In this document: positions 25,876 through 35,772 of the stretch, one piece after another
Position numbering within the stretch: the first letter of the stretch is position 1
Layout: the number at the start of each line of letters is the position of its first letter
Origin: Alphaproteobacteria bacterium
GTDB taxonomy: Bacteria > Pseudomonadota > Alphaproteobacteria > Micropepsales > Micropepsaceae
Assembly: GCA_947467345.1 (NCBI GenBank)
Contig: CANIHD010000021.1
Location: 1 to 46,530 of the forward strand
Reading direction: 5' to 3'
DNA: 46,530 nt
Notes under the pieces: generated by a model
What the model was told of the DNA's origin: nothing
The model's input: only the letters and a program-made list of their open reading frames with translations
Databases searched by the model: none
Position numbers and translations under genes: made by a program

Positions 25876-26430
25876 ATGACCAAGAGACAGCAAAGCGTTT
25901 CTCGTGGAGCCAAGCTCGCCGGTGTGGCCGGAGGCGGCGCCATTGCGCTCTGCCTCGCTTTGCTCGGGTCCGTCGTGCCGACCGAGATTTTCGCTGCCGC
26001 GTCGCCGTGGAACGAAGTCGCCCCGCCACAAGGCGCCACGCCAGGCTCGCGCTTCTATCAAGCCGGCTATCGCACCGATGTCGTAGACATTCCGATCCCG
26101 GGCAATGACGGGGACCTGGAATATAAAATCAAAATGAAGGAAGGCGACACGGTCGTCTATTCCTGGGAAGTGCGCGGCGCCACCAATCCCGAGCTCTTCT
26201 ATTCCGAATTTCACGGCCACACCGAACCGCCGCCGGGCCAAAAGGGCGACGTGACCTTCTACCGGAAATCGACCGGGTTAAACGAACACGGCACGCTTAT
26301 CTCGCCGTTTCAGGGCATTCACGGCTGGTATCTGCAAAACCAAAGCGAAGGCGCGGTCACAGTGCGCCTGCGGTTGGCAGGCTTCTACGAACTCGTGCCG
26401 GGGCAGAAGGCGACGCCCGTCAACGAGTAA
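25876..26430 (+). CDS. Exported small membrane-anchored protein
   Basis: 184 residues. The single N-terminal helix (LAGVAGGGAIALCLALLGSVV) serves as an anchor or signal. The soluble periplasmic domain of about 145 residues is beta-rich: YRTDVVDIPIPGNDGDLEYK, then MKEGDTVVYSWEVRGATNPELFYSEFHGH and FQGIHGWYLQNQSEGAVTVRLRLAGFYEL (each motif cut for length in the sequence). Similar proteins are annotated only as transmembrane anchor proteins. The WYLQN/V-T-V-R-L-R-L end resembles a small beta-sandwich. AAGGAGCTTCCTG precedes ATG 25876. Function unknown; it lies between uppP and mtgA. Confidence 0.75.
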   Translation: MTKRQQSVSRGAKLAGVAGGGAIALCLALLGSVVPTEIFAAASPWNEVAPPQGATPGSRFYQAGYRTDVVDIPIPGNDGDLEYKIKMKEGDTVVYSWEVRGATNPELFYSEFHGHTEPPPGQKGDVTFYRKSTGLNEHGTLISPFQGIHGWYLQNQSEGAVTVRLRLAGFYELVPGQKATPVNE

Positions 26431-26513
26431 GAAGCGAGAAACCATTCTACTGTCGTTTACGGCGCGGTCGCGCGCGCGTATGATGGAATGAGTCGCATAA
26501 CGCTCGGGCCATC

Positions 26514-27308
26514 ATGCTCGAAATGGGCGAGACGGAAACGACCCTTCCAGTGCCAAGCTCTCGCCGCCGCTCTTCCGGCATTCGCCAATTCGCGCGCTGG
26601 TTTTGGCATGGGCGCGGCGGACGCAAGCCTTGGCTGCGCCGCACGATCGCCATCGCATTCGCATTTCTTCTGCTCTATCCGCTGGCGCTGACATTGCTCT
26701 ACCGAGTCATGCCGCCGCCGGGCACGCCGCTGATACTCTCCATTCTGATTACAGAGGGGGGCGCCGACTACCGCTGGGTGCCGCTCTCGCGCATGTCGGC
26801 TTCGCTGGTGAAGGCCGTCATCGCCTCGGAGGACGGCAAGTTCTGCTCCCATACTGGGTTCGATTGGGACGCTATCGACCGCGCCTTCGAGAACAATGCC
26901 AATGGCGGGAGGTTGCGCGGCGGCAGCACGATCAGCCAGCAAACCGCGAAAAACATTTTCATGCCCGAAAGCCGAACCATGGTGCGGAAGGCTTATGAAG
27001 CCTACGGAACCATTCTGATCGAATTCATTTGGCCCAAATGGCGCGTGATGGAGACCTATTTGAATGTCGCCGAAATGGGCCCAGGAATTTTCGGCGTCGA
27101 AGCCGCGGCCCAGCATTATTTTAAAAAGCCGGCGTCACGCATCACACCGTTCGAAGCGGCGCGCCTCACCGCCATTCTGCCCAACCCGCGCAATTACCGC
27201 GTCATCGGGCCCGGCCCCTATATTCAGCGCAGAACGGGGCAAATCCAGCGGCTTATGGGCGGTGTGACACGTGATCGCCTAGATGCCTGTGTGACGCGCT
27301 ACCGCTAG
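26514..27308 (+). CDS. mtgA: Monofunctional biosynthetic peptidoglycan transglycosylase
   Basis: 264 residues. One membrane helix (IAIAFAFLLLYPLALTLLY) precedes a GT51 domain with ASEDGKFCSHTGFDWDAI (catalytic Glu), RGGSTISQQTAKNIF and EAYGTILIEFIWPKWRVMET. It polymerises lipid II into glycan strands and lacks a transpeptidase domain, as expected for MtgA. Its length fits the family. Its proximity to uppP (carrier recycling) is functionally sensible although they are on opposite strands. Confidence 0.92.
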   Translation: MLEMGETETTLPVPSSRRRSSGIRQFARWFWHGRGGRKPWLRRTIAIAFAFLLLYPLALTLLYRVMPPPGTPLILSILITEGGADYRWVPLSRMSASLVKAVIASEDGKFCSHTGFDWDAIDRAFENNANGGRLRGGSTISQQTAKNIFMPESRTMVRKAYEAYGTILIEFIWPKWRVMETYLNVAEMGPGIFGVEAAAQHYFKKPASRITPFEAARLTAILPNPRNYRVIGPGPYIQRRTGQIQRLMGGVTRDRLDACVTRYR

Positions 27309-27335
27309 CCGATTTTTTCCTTATAACGTGACGCC

Positions 27336-27980
27336 ATGCGCCGCCTTACCCACATTCTCATGTCGCCTCCCTGCCGTCTTATCCGCCTTGCGTTGGGCGA
27401 GAAGCGCCTGGCTTACGATCCGGCCGCGCCCGACGATCCGCAAAAACATTTGCCGCTGCTGGTCGATATGGACGGAACAGTCGTCGTCGGCGTTTGGGCC
27501 ATCATAGATTATCTTGAAGGCATGCATCCCGAGCATCCGCTGGTTCCCGAAGACCCGGTGGAACGCGGTGAGGCCTTGCGCCTTCTCGACTGGACGATGA
27601 CGAAATTCCACGAAGAGGTGGCGCGACGCCTGCTATTCGAGAAAGCGTCGCGCGCTCACACGGGACATTTGCTGCGCCAGCCCCCCAATATGGAAACGAT
27701 CCGCCAGGGACGCGCCTCCCTCCTCGCCAATTTGAGCGTGGTAGCGCCACTGGCCGAGCAACGCGGGTTTCTGGCCGGGCGCAATCTATCGCTAGCAGAT
27801 CTTGCTTTAGCGGCGCATCTCTCCGCGCTCGATTATTACGGCGAAGTTCCTTGGTCGGAGCTTCCGGCGATTGGCGAATGGTATGTCCGCATGAAGTCGC
27901 GGCCATCATTCCGGATGTTGCTGAACGACCGCGTGCCCGGCCAGCCGCCGGCACTGCAATATTCCGAACTCGATTTCTGA
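27336..27980 (+). CDS. Glutathione S-transferase family protein
   Basis: 214 residues. The N-terminal thioredoxin-like half ([20 protein letters not shown], then [20 protein letters not shown] with the conserved cis-Pro/acid region) is followed by an all-helical C-terminal half ([20 protein letters not shown], the GST N-capping box). A Cys (SPPCR) takes the position of the usual Ser/Tyr, as in beta/omega-type GSTs. Substrate unknown. The stop is two bases before the queG start, so they are co-transcribed. Confidence 0.88.
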   Translation: MRRLTHILMSPPCRLIRLALGEKRLAYDPAAPDDPQKHLPLLVDMDGTVVVGVWAIIDYLEGMHPEHPLVPEDPVERGEALRLLDWTMTKFHEEVARRLLFEKASRAHTGHLLRQPPNMETIRQGRASLLANLSVVAPLAEQRGFLAGRNLSLADLALAAHLSALDYYGEVPWSELPAIGEWYVRMKSRPSFRMLLNDRVPGQPPALQYSELDF

Positions 27981-27982
27981 AA

Positions 27983-29137
27983 ATGCCTGCGCCATCTGAC
28001 GCGCACGAAGCCATTCGTGAACGCGCGATTGCCGGCGGCTTCGACGCAGTCGCTTTTGCGCGCGCGGCGCCGCAACCAGAGGCAGCGGATCGGCTCGCCG
28101 CCTACCTCGCGCAAGGCCATCATGGCGACATGGTGTGGATGGAAACCTCTGCCGCAAGGCGCGCCGATCCGACACAGCTTTGGGATGCAGCGCGCTCGAT
28201 CATTGTGCTGGGCCTGAATTACGCGCCGCATAGCAATCCGCTCGACATTCTGGAACGGCGCGAACGCGGCGCTATCAGCGTCTATGCGCAAGGCGCCGAT
28301 TATCACGACGTGGTCAAGAAACGGCTGAAAGCATTGGCCGGCTGGATGGTGCAAACTTTCGGCGGCGATGTGAAAGTGTTCGTCGATACCGCGCCTGTGA
28401 TGGAAAAACCGCTCGCGCAGCTTGCCGGTCTCGGCTGGCAAGGCAAGCATACCAATCTGGTGTCGCGCGAATTCGGCTCCTGGCTATTTCTCGGCGCCAT
28501 TTTCACGACGCTGGAATTGGCGCCCGAGACCGCGCACGAGGACAATTGCGGTACCTGCCGCAATTGCCTCGACATCTGCCCCACCAATGCGTTTCCGGCG
28601 CCCTATCAGCTCGATGCACGGCGCTGCATTTCCTATCTCACCATCGAGAACAAAGGCCACATCGCGCCGGAATTCCGCACTGCCATCGGCAACCGCATCT
28701 ATGGCTGCGACGATTGCCTGGCCGTGTGCCCGTGGAACAAATTCGCGCAAACAGCGCATGAAATCGCGTTTGCGCCGCGTCCCGAACTTGCCAATCCGCG
28801 CCTCGCCGACCTTGCCGCGCTCGATGATGCGAGCTTCCGCGAAATCTTTCGGGCGTCGCCGATCAAACGCATCGGCCGCGACCGCTTCGTGCGGAATGTC
28901 CTGATCGCCATCGGCAATTCCGGCGATGTCGCGCTGTCTAACACCGCGAAGTTTCTGCTCAATGATCCTTCCCCACTTGTGCGAGCGATGGCGGTGTGGG
29001 CGCTGAAGCAACTTCTGAGCGAAAAAGAATTCTCGCAACTCGCACATCATCATGCCGGCGGAGAAACCGATCCCGATGTCGCGAATGAGTGGGTAAGCGC
29101 TCAGCGATCCGGATTGAAATCCAGCGCTTCGATATAG
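27983..29137 (+). CDS. queG: Epoxyqueuosine reductase
   Basis: 384 residues. The cobalamin-dependent domain is followed by two 4Fe-4S motifs ([18 protein letters not shown] and [15 protein letters not shown]), then a HEAT-like repeat tail ([20 protein letters not shown]). It reduces epoxyqueuosine to queuosine in tRNA wobble position 34, the last step of queuosine synthesis. The start at 27983, right after the GST stop, fits the family N-terminus; longer upstream frames overlap the GST gene. Its 3' end overlaps the convergent TPR gene by 37 bases. Confidence 0.93.
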   Translation: MPAPSDAHEAIRERAIAGGFDAVAFARAAPQPEAADRLAAYLAQGHHGDMVWMETSAARRADPTQLWDAARSIIVLGLNYAPHSNPLDILERRERGAISVYAQGADYHDVVKKRLKALAGWMVQTFGGDVKVFVDTAPVMEKPLAQLAGLGWQGKHTNLVSREFGSWLFLGAIFTTLELAPETAHEDNCGTCRNCLDICPTNAFPAPYQLDARRCISYLTIENKGHIAPEFRTAIGNRIYGCDDCLAVCPWNKFAQTAHEIAFAPRPELANPRLADLAALDDASFREIFRASPIKRIGRDRFVRNVLIAIGNSGDVALSNTAKFLLNDPSPLVRAMAVWALKQLLSEKEFSQLAHHHAGGETDPDVANEWVSAQRSGLKSSASI

Positions 29138-29871
29138 GCGCGCGCCGATTCCGCCGCGCTGGTTTTCGGCGACTTCGACAACACGCGTATCCAGTCTGCC
29201 CGCGCACCATTGCGATCGCCGGCAGCGCGCTTCATGGCGCCGCGTTCTACTAAAGCGTCGGGAAAATCGGGACTGATGGCAAGCGCTGCATCGATATCGG
29301 TGCGCGCTTCGACACGGCGTCCTAGCGCAGAGCGGGCGCTGGCGCGCAGGACAAAGGCGCTGGGATCGCTTCTGTCGAAATTGATCGCGGCATTGAGGTC
29401 GGTTTCAGCGCCGCGCCAATCCTTCTGCATCGCACGAGCCTGCGCCCGGTCTATCCATAAAGCCGGATCGCGCGGCGAAAGCTTGATCGCCTCGGCGAAT
29501 GCGTTCTCGGCCTCCTCCGCGCCCTTCGCCAGAAGCCATGCATTGCCGGCTTGATCGAAAAGAGCGGTACGGTCCCGCAAGGAACCGGCTTCCGCTTTGC
29601 GCGCGATGGCTTCGAACCGAACGGCTGCTTCCCCGGGTTGATCGAGTTCAATCAGCGCCAGCGCAGCGCAATGCTCAGCCCCTATTCCGCCGCCGCGCGC
29701 GCGCCAGCCTTGCGCCTTGTCGAAGGCTTCCTTCGGCTTATCCGCGATGGTGGCGATGCAATCGGCATAGGCGGGATCAGCCGCGAACGGCTTCTTTTCC
29801 TGAGCACCGGCAGGCGCAACCCAGGCTGCGAGGATAGCGGCAATGGCAAGGGCGAAGGCCGGGCTGCGCAT
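29101..29871 (-). CDS. Exported TPR-repeat protein
   Basis: 256 residues with a signal peptide ([20 protein letters not shown]). At least three TPR units are visible: [40 protein letters not shown] and [20 protein letters not shown]. Periplasmic, function unknown; TPRs imply protein binding. The gene ends inside the last 37 bases of queG. It starts 9 bases after the hydrolase gene stops, giving a two-gene operon with it. Confidence 0.85.
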   Translation of the reverse strand: MRSPAFALAIAAILAAWVAPAGAQEKKPFAADPAYADCIATIADKPKEAFDKAQGWRARGGGIGAEHCAALALIELDQPGEAAVRFEAIARKAEAGSLRDRTALFDQAGNAWLLAKGAEEAENAFAEAIKLSPRDPALWIDRAQARAMQKDWRGAETDLNAAINFDRSDPSAFVLRASARSALGRRVEARTDIDAALAISPDFPDALVERGAMKRAAGDRNGARADWIRVLSKSPKTSAAESARAYIEALDFNPDR

Positions 29872-29880
29872 CTTTATGGC

Positions 29881-30651
29881 TTATAACTCCGCGAGAAGCC
29901 CGTCCAGCGTCTCTTCAAGCAGCTTAAGATCGGCCGGCGTGGACAGCCGGTGATCGCCCTCTTTGCTTAGACTTAGGACAGGCTTTCCCGGCAAAATTTT
30001 CATCAATCGCAGCGCGTGTTCCCACGGAACATCGGGATCCTTCATGCCCTGGAGAATGCGCACCGGTCCTGCGAATGTGAGATCGCGCCCCAATACAAGA
30101 TGTTTGCGGCCGTCTTCGATCAGCGCGCGTGTGACAATATAAGGACTATCGTCATAGAGCGATGGACGCGACCACACGCCGTCCCGCATGATTTGATCGC
30201 GAATATCCTCGGGCATGTTCGCCCACATGAGCTCTTCCGTGAAATCCGGCGCCGGCGCGATCAATAAAAGCCCGCGCACTTTTTCAGGCCGCGCTTCGGC
30301 GGCAAGAAGCGCGATCCATCCGCCCATGCTGGAACCAACCAGCACTTGCGGTCCTTCTGTAAGCGCGTCGAGCACAGCGAGCGCATCGTCGCGCCAACGT
30401 CCGATCGTTCCATTTTTAAACGAACCCGATGAAACGCCATGTCCAAAATAATCGAATCGCAGGAATGCCTGGCCACGCCGCTTAGCCCATGCATGCAAAT
30501 GTGCAGCTTTGGTTCCGGTCATGTCGGATTTGAATCCGCTGAGCCAAATCACCCCTGGTGACTTCCCCGGCTCGCGCAAATAGGCAATGCTCTCACCGTC
30601 AGTGCGTAGAAATTTTTTGATGTTGGACACGATCATTTCCAGTGATGCCAT
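29881..30651 (-). CDS. Alpha/beta hydrolase, ABHD10-like
   Basis: About 256 residues. The nucleophile elbow is VLVGSSMGGWIALLAA (Ser), the acid is in RILQGMKDPDVPW (Asp), and the His is in SKEGDHRLSTP. The overall pattern (GVIWLSGFKSDMTGTKA, FLRFDYFGHGVSSG) matches the ABHD10/palmitoyl-thioesterase-like group, whose members hydrolyse thioesters or acyl esters. ATG 30651 (MASLEM) and ATG 30636 are both plausible starts. It is divergent from the GT4 gene with only about 25 bases between starts, so their promoters must overlap the opposite coding regions. Confidence 0.87.
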   Translation of the reverse strand: MASLEMIVSNIKKFLRTDGESIAYLREPGKSPGVIWLSGFKSDMTGTKAAHLHAWAKRRGQAFLRFDYFGHGVSSGSFKNGTIGRWRDDALAVLDALTEGPQVLVGSSMGGWIALLAAEARPEKVRGLLLIAPAPDFTEELMWANMPEDIRDQIMRDGVWSRPSLYDDSPYIVTRALIEDGRKHLVLGRDLTFAGPVRILQGMKDPDVPWEHALRLMKILPGKPVLSLSKEGDHRLSTPADLKLLEETLDGLLAEL

Positions 30652-30676
30652 AAGGCCCGCCGAACATAGTCGCCCG

Positions 30677-31837
30677 ATGGGGGAACGGCCAGCCATACTG
30701 CAAATCATTCCGCGTCTCGACGCGGGCGGTGCCGAACGCACCACGGTTGATATTGCCCGCGCGATTGTGCGCGCCGGCTATCGTGCGCTTGTGGTCAGCG
30801 ACGGCGGGCGGTTGGAGCACGAATTGATCGGCGTCGGCGCTCGCGTCATCGAGATGCCGGTGGCTTCTAAGAATCCGCTGACGATGTGGCTCAATAGCTG
30901 GCGCCTAGCGCGATTGATCCGCGAGGAAAGAATTGCGCTGGTCCATGCGCGCTCGCGCGGGCCGGCGTGGAGCGCCTACTACGCGGCGCGCGCCGCGCGA
31001 ATTCCTTTCGTCACCACCTATCACGGCATCTATAAAGCCCGGAACATCTTCAAGCGCTCTTACAACGCGATCATGGCGCGCGGCGACCGTGTCATCGCCA
31101 ATTCGCAATGGACCGCGCGACACATCACCTCCACCCATCGCGTGCCCGCCGGCCGTATGGTGATCATCCCGCGTGGCATCGATCTCGCGGCGTTCGATAT
31201 GGAGCGTTTGACCGCCATTCGCGTGGTGGCGATGCGTGCCCGCTGGGCCGTTTCCAACGATGCGCGAGTCGTTCTCCTTCCGGGGCGCCTCACGCGTTGG
31301 AAGGGACAGCTGATTCTGATAGCGGCTGTCGCGGCGTTGTTGAAAGCCGGACGCTGGCCGAGCGACGCACGCGTGGTGCTCGCGGGGGATGCACAGGGAC
31401 GCAGCGATTACCTGGCGGAGATTGCCGCTGCGCGCAAAGCCGCCGGGGTTGAGGGCATTGTCGTGGTCAGCGACCATATGGAGGACATGCCGGCGGCCTA
31501 TGCTGCGGCCGATATCATCGTGTCGCCCTCGACGGAGCCCGAGGCCTTCGGCCGCGTGCCGGTGGAGGCGGCCGCGATGGGACGTCCGATCATCGCCACC
31601 TCACATGGCGGGGTGGAGGAAACCGTTCTGCCGGACGAATCCGGCCTCCTGATTCCGCCGCGTAATGTCCGGGCCCTTAGCGAAGCGCTGGCCACCATGT
31701 TAGCGGCGTCCAAAGCCCATTTGGACGAGATGGGCGCCAAGGGCCGCAAACATATCGAGACCGTCTATACGGTCGAGCGCATGTGCGACGCGACGTTGGC
31801 CGTCTATGCCGAGCTGTTGCGGGGCCGGAAGAATTAG
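30677..31837 (+). CDS. Glycosyltransferase family 4
   Basis: About 386 residues with the GT-B fold. The N-terminal LQIIPRLDAGGAERTTVDIA is the acceptor-side glycine loop. LLPGRLTRWKGQ starts the donor domain, and STEPEAFGRVPVEAAAMGRP is the E-x7-E sugar-nucleotide motif, followed by VEETVLPDESGLLIPP. It is a retaining transferase, probably for LPS core or a surface polysaccharide. An upstream ATG at 30620 exists in frame; 30677 is closest to the conserved start. It stands alone, without a polysaccharide cluster. Confidence 0.9.
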   Translation: MGERPAILQIIPRLDAGGAERTTVDIARAIVRAGYRALVVSDGGRLEHELIGVGARVIEMPVASKNPLTMWLNSWRLARLIREERIALVHARSRGPAWSAYYAARAARIPFVTTYHGIYKARNIFKRSYNAIMARGDRVIANSQWTARHITSTHRVPAGRMVIIPRGIDLAAFDMERLTAIRVVAMRARWAVSNDARVVLLPGRLTRWKGQLILIAAVAALLKAGRWPSDARVVLAGDAQGRSDYLAEIAAARKAAGVEGIVVVSDHMEDMPAAYAAADIIVSPSTEPEAFGRVPVEAAAMGRPIIATSHGGVEETVLPDESGLLIPPRNVRALSEALATMLAASKAHLDEMGAKGRKHIETVYTVERMCDATLAVYAELLRGRKN

Positions 31838-31846
31838 GAATTATAG

Positions 31847-32106
31847 GTACGGGCCGAAGTGGCGCGCGCAAACATTAAGCGTCGCGCAATATCGACATGT
31901 CGATTTGCGCTACGGATCTTAGAGAAGGAAGGCACCGGTTCTTCGATCTCGTTTTCATCGATGCCGACAAAGCCAACAATTCCAATTGTTTCGCCAAGGC
32001 TCTTAAACCAACGCGCCCCGCCTCGATCATCATTGCCGACAGTGTGGCGCGCGAAGGACGCGGCGTTGACGCGGCGAGCAAGCATCCCAATATCGCCATT
32101 CCTTGA
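31847..32106 (+). pseudogene. O-methyltransferase (family 3) relic
   Basis: Two frames carry pieces of one SAM-dependent O-methyltransferase. 31847-31885 reads RAEVARANIKR, the helix after the SAM-binding strand. A second frame from about 31925 reads RFFDLVFIDADKANN then CFAKALKPTRPASIIIADSV and AREGRGVDAAS, the catalytic metal-binding DADKxNN core. The first 100 or so residues and the last 20-30 are absent, and at least one frameshift separates the pieces. This is a decayed gene between GT4 and thrS. The stretch 31838-32186 has no intact gene. Confidence 0.78.
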
Positions 32107-32186
32107 CTTTCCGCCGCCTCCGTTTACGAAAACCACTGTCCGCGTGCCACCTAGGCGCGTGAAGCCTTTGCCCTGGAGAACCGCCC

Positions 32187-34139
32187 GTGTCCGCGTCCGA
32201 CGCCGCCAACCCAGTGAATGTCACCTTGCCCGACGGCAAGGTGCTGACGCTTGGGCATGGGGCCACAGGCGGCGATGTCGCCGGCGCCATTGGCCCCGGC
32301 CTCGCCAAGGCCGCGCTGGCGGTCGAGGTCGACGGCAAGGTCTGGGATATATTACGCCCCCTCGAAGGCGATGCGAATTTGCGCATCATCACCCGCAAAG
32401 ACCCGGAAGCGCTGGAGCTGATCCGGCACGACACCGCCCATGTGCTCGCCATGGCGGTGCAAGACCTTTTCCCCGGCACTCAGATCACCATTGGGCCCAA
32501 TGTCGAGGACGGGTTCTTCTACGATTTCGTGCGCCCCACGCCCTTCACGCCCGACGATCTGCCGAAGATCGAAGCGCGGATGCGTGAGATCGTGCGCGCT
32601 GATCTGCCGACCCGCCGCGAGGTTTGGAACCGCGCCGAAGCGATCAAGCATTTCGAAGAGATCGGCGAGACCTATAAGGCCGAGATCATCCGCGACCTTC
32701 CGGGCAGCGATGTCATCACCGTCTATTATCACGGTGATTGGCACGATCTCTGCCGCGGCCCGCATTTCTCGTCCACCGGCAAGATCGGCCAGGGCTTCAA
32801 GCTGATGAAAATCGCTGGTGCCTATTGGCGTGGCGATGCCAAGAACGCACAGCTGCAACGCATCTACGGCACCGCGTGGCGCGACGAGAAAGAGCTGGAC
32901 GCCTATCTGAAGCGTCTGGAAGAAGCTGAAAAACGCGACCACCGCCGCGTCGGGCGCGAGATGGACCTCTTCCACATGCAGGAAGAGGCTGTCGGCCAGG
33001 TGTTCTGGCACGCCAAGGGCTATTCGCTGTACCGCGAACTCGAAAACTATATCCGCCGCAAACTTTCGTGGGCCGGCTATGACGAAGTCAAAACCCCGCT
33101 GCTGCTCGACCGCAAGCTCTGGGAACAGTCCGGCCATTGGGACAATTACCGCAAGAACATGTTCGTCGCGGAAGTCGATGATGAGAAGAAGACGCTTGCG
33201 GTAAAGCCGATGAATTGCCCGGGCCATGTGCTGGTCTTCAAGCAAGGCACCAAATCCTACCGCGAATTGCCCTTACGCATCGCCGAGTTCGGCTCCTGCC
33301 ATCGCTACGAGCCTTCGGGCTCGCTGCATGGGCTGATGCGCGTGCGCGGCTTCGTGCAGGATGACGCCCATATTTTCTGCACCCATGATCAGATTACCTC
33401 CGAGACCACCGCGTTCTGCCGCTTGCTCTTGGATGTCTATCGCGACCTCGGCTTTGAGGATGTGCGGGTAAAACTGTCCACCCGCCCCGAGAATCGGATC
33501 GGCAGTGACGAAATCTGGGACAAGGCCGAGAAGGCGTTGGCCGACGCCACGACGGCTGCCGGGCTCGACTTTGCCTTGAACCCCGGCGAAGGCGCGTTCT
33601 ACGGGCCGAAGATCGAATTCGTTCTGCGCGATTCCATCGGGCGCGAGTGGCAGTGCGGCACGCTGCAGGTGGACTTCAATACTGCCGACCGGCTGGGCGC
33701 GACCTATATCGCCGAGGATGGGAGCAAACACCCGCCGGTGATGCTGCACCGTGCCGTTCTGGGCTCGATGGAGCGCTTTATCGGCGTGTTGATCGAGCAT
33801 TACGCCGGCAAATTCCCGCTTTGGCTGGCACCGGTACAGGCTGTCGTGACCACCATCGTATCGGACGCCGATGCCTATGCCGGTGAGATCGCCGCCGAGC
33901 TGAAAGCCGCCGGATTGCGCGTCGAGCTCGACCTGCGCAACGAGAAGATCAACTACAAGGTGCGGGAGCACAGCCTGGCTAAAGTCCCCTATCTTCTCAT
34001 TGTGGGACGCCGCGAGGCCGAAAATCGCACTTTGACGGTCAGAAGGCTGGGGGTGGAGGCTCAGGAAAGTCTTGCGTTAACCGACGCCATTCCTATGCTG
34101 AGGGCGGATGCGGTTCCGCCCGATCTGCGGCGGCCGTAA
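32187..34139 (+). CDS. thrS: Threonyl-tRNA synthetase
   Basis: 650 residues with GTG start after CTGGAGAACC. TGS domain at about 8-68. The editing domain has [16 protein letters not shown] (HxxxH). The class II core has [13 protein letters not shown] (zinc Cys), [20 protein letters not shown] (motif 2 region) and [10 protein letters not shown]. The anticodon-binding domain runs from [11 protein letters not shown]. All domains are present at normal length. It charges tRNA-Thr and edits Ser. Confidence 0.97.
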   Translation: MSASDAANPVNVTLPDGKVLTLGHGATGGDVAGAIGPGLAKAALAVEVDGKVWDILRPLEGDANLRIITRKDPEALELIRHDTAHVLAMAVQDLFPGTQITIGPNVEDGFFYDFVRPTPFTPDDLPKIEARMREIVRADLPTRREVWNRAEAIKHFEEIGETYKAEIIRDLPGSDVITVYYHGDWHDLCRGPHFSSTGKIGQGFKLMKIAGAYWRGDAKNAQLQRIYGTAWRDEKELDAYLKRLEEAEKRDHRRVGREMDLFHMQEEAVGQVFWHAKGYSLYRELENYIRRKLSWAGYDEVKTPLLLDRKLWEQSGHWDNYRKNMFVAEVDDEKKTLAVKPMNCPGHVLVFKQGTKSYRELPLRIAEFGSCHRYEPSGSLHGLMRVRGFVQDDAHIFCTHDQITSETTAFCRLLLDVYRDLGFEDVRVKLSTRPENRIGSDEIWDKAEKALADATTAAGLDFALNPGEGAFYGPKIEFVLRDSIGREWQCGTLQVDFNTADRLGATYIAEDGSKHPPVMLHRAVLGSMERFIGVLIEHYAGKFPLWLAPVQAVVTTIVSDADAYAGEIAAELKAAGLRVELDLRNEKINYKVREHSLAKVPYLLIVGRREAENRTLTVRRLGVEAQESLALTDAIPMLRADAVPPDLRRP

Positions 34140-34295
34140 TCCGTTTGTGTGTGCCTACGTTTGTTTAAACCACGGCCCACCGCAGACATTCCGGAGGAAG
34201 CCCGCCTCGCGCATTTCATGCAAGAAACTACGCGGGGCGCGCATCGAAACCTCCCGCGAAACGTTTGCGCTTGGGTCCTCTGAAGGGAGCCTAAG

Positions 34296-34838
34296 ATAGC
34301 TATCAAGAAGTTTCAGCAGCCCGCGCCGCCGTCTAAGGATGGGCCGCGCGTCAATGAAGAAATCATCTCGCGCACGATTTTGCTGATCGGAGCGGAGGGC
34401 GAAAAGTTTGGGGAAATCGGGCTCGATGAGGGCCTGGCTCTGGCGGAGGAAAAAGGTTTCGACCTTGTAGAAGTTTCGCCGGGCGCAAAGCCCCCCGTGG
34501 TCAAAATGATGGACTACGGCAAGTTCAAATACGAACAACAGAAAAAGGCAGCCGAAGCGCGCAAGCGCCAGAAGATCATCGAGATCAAAGAGATCAAGAT
34601 GCGTCCTGGTATCGACGACCACGATTACGACGTGAAGATGCGCGCCATGAAACGCTTCTTCGAGGAAGGCGATAAGGTGAAGGTCACTTTACGCTTCCGC
34701 GGACGCGAAATGGCCCATCAGCATCTGGGCATGGAATTGCTCACGCGCGTTCAGAAAGAAACGGACACGTTTGCCAAGATCGAGCAATATCCCAAGCTCG
34801 AAGGACGCCAGATGATGATGGTGCTGGCGCCGAGGTGA
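34296..34838 (+). CDS. infC: Translation initiation factor IF-3, apparent AUA start
   Basis: 180 residues. IF-3N begins with [20 protein letters not shown], and IF-3C includes [20 protein letters not shown] and [17 protein letters not shown]. It binds the 30S subunit and checks initiation. There is no ATG or GTG in frame between the stop at 34281-34283 and the conserved RVNEEI. The likely start is ATA 34296, with GGGAG six bases upstream (ATC at 34302 is the alternative). Non-standard starts let IF-3 repress its own translation in other bacteria. A TTG at 34380 would delete conserved residues. rpmI and rplT do not follow; a znuA-like gene does. Confidence 0.9.
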   Translation: MAIKKFQQPAPPSKDGPRVNEEIISRTILLIGAEGEKFGEIGLDEGLALAEEKGFDLVEVSPGAKPPVVKMMDYGKFKYEQQKKAAEARKRQKIIEIKEIKMRPGIDDHDYDVKMRAMKRFFEEGDKVKVTLRFRGREMAHQHLGMELLTRVQKETDTFAKIEQYPKLEGRQMMMVLAPR

Positions 34839-35758
34839 ATAACCGTCTGGCGCCCATCATCTTATTTCTCGCAGCAAGCCTTTCACCCGCGCTGGCGGCG
34901 GACCGAAATCCGCCGCCAGAAGTGGTCGCCTCCATCAAACCGGTGCATTCCGTCGTTGCCGCTGTCATCGCGGGAGCAGGTGTGCCGGAATTGCTTATGC
35001 CCGGCGGCGCCTCGCCCCACGCCTATGCGCTGAAACCTTCAGATGCGCGCAAATTGGCGAACGCGCGCGCTGTATTCTGGATCGGTCCGGAACTCGAAAA
35101 CGTTTTGCAAACCCCCATTCGAAATTTATCGACGCGCGCGCGCGTCGTAGCACTCGGCACAGCAACAGGCGTTCGCCGCCTGCCCGCGCGCCACGGCGGT
35201 GTGTGGGAAACCGACGACCCCGACCACGATCACGAAACCGGCGCTATTGACGGCCATCTCTGGCTGGACCCACGCAACGGCGCCGCCATGGCTACGGCCA
35301 TCGCTGAGAACCTGGCCGCTATCGATCCCTCACGCGCCGCGCTCTATCATCAGAACGCGGGAAAATTTCGTGCACGCATGACAACGCTTGATGCTGAACT
35401 CTCGGGAAAATTGCGCGGCCTTGAAACGAGGCACTACCTCGTCTTCCACGACGCCTACCAATATTTCGAAACCCGTTACGGCCTTTCACCGATGGGCGCT
35501 GTCGCCGTTGCGCCGGACCGCCCCGTGGGACCGCGTCGCGTCGCGGAGCTGCGTTCTCGCCTCGAAGGCAATGGCGTGGTGTGTGCTTTCTCGACGCCGG
35601 AATTTTCGCCGCGTCTGTTCAATGCGCTGACCGAAGGCACGCGCGTGAAGACAGCGGCGCTGGACGATCTCGGCGCCAATATTCCGGCCGGCCCCCTCCT
35701 CTACGAAACACTTCTAACCCGGATGGCCGACGCTGCCTCCGCGTGCTTGCGCCCGTAA
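34835..35758 (+). CDS. Zinc/metal ABC transporter substrate-binding protein, ZnuA-like
   Basis: 307 residues with signal peptide ([19 protein letters not shown]). Cluster A-I SBP motifs: [37 protein letters not shown] (first His ligand), a short His/Asp loop [23 protein letters not shown] (second His), [17 protein letters not shown] (third His). It captures Zn2+ in the periplasm. The GTG start overlaps the infC stop (GTGA), so translation may be coupled to infC. No znuB/znuC is in the window. Confidence 0.9.
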   Translation: MNNRLAPIILFLAASLSPALAADRNPPPEVVASIKPVHSVVAAVIAGAGVPELLMPGGASPHAYALKPSDARKLANARAVFWIGPELENVLQTPIRNLSTRARVVALGTATGVRRLPARHGGVWETDDPDHDHETGAIDGHLWLDPRNGAAMATAIAENLAAIDPSRAALYHQNAGKFRARMTTLDAELSGKLRGLETRHYLVFHDAYQYFETRYGLSPMGAVAVAPDRPVGPRRVAELRSRLEGNGVVCAFSTPEFSPRLFNALTEGTRVKTAALDDLGANIPAGPLLYETLLTRMADAASACLRP

Positions 35759-35772
35759 GGGAAGAAAAACGG

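Noticed and set aside
32103-32130. TTGACT with TACGAA 16 bases later upstream of thrS as a promoter
   Set aside because: The -10 is poor and the site lies at the edge of the methyltransferase relic; chance match is likely.
32352-33245. 297-codon minus-strand frame opposite thrS
   Set aside because: Antisense shadow of a clearly coding synthetase.
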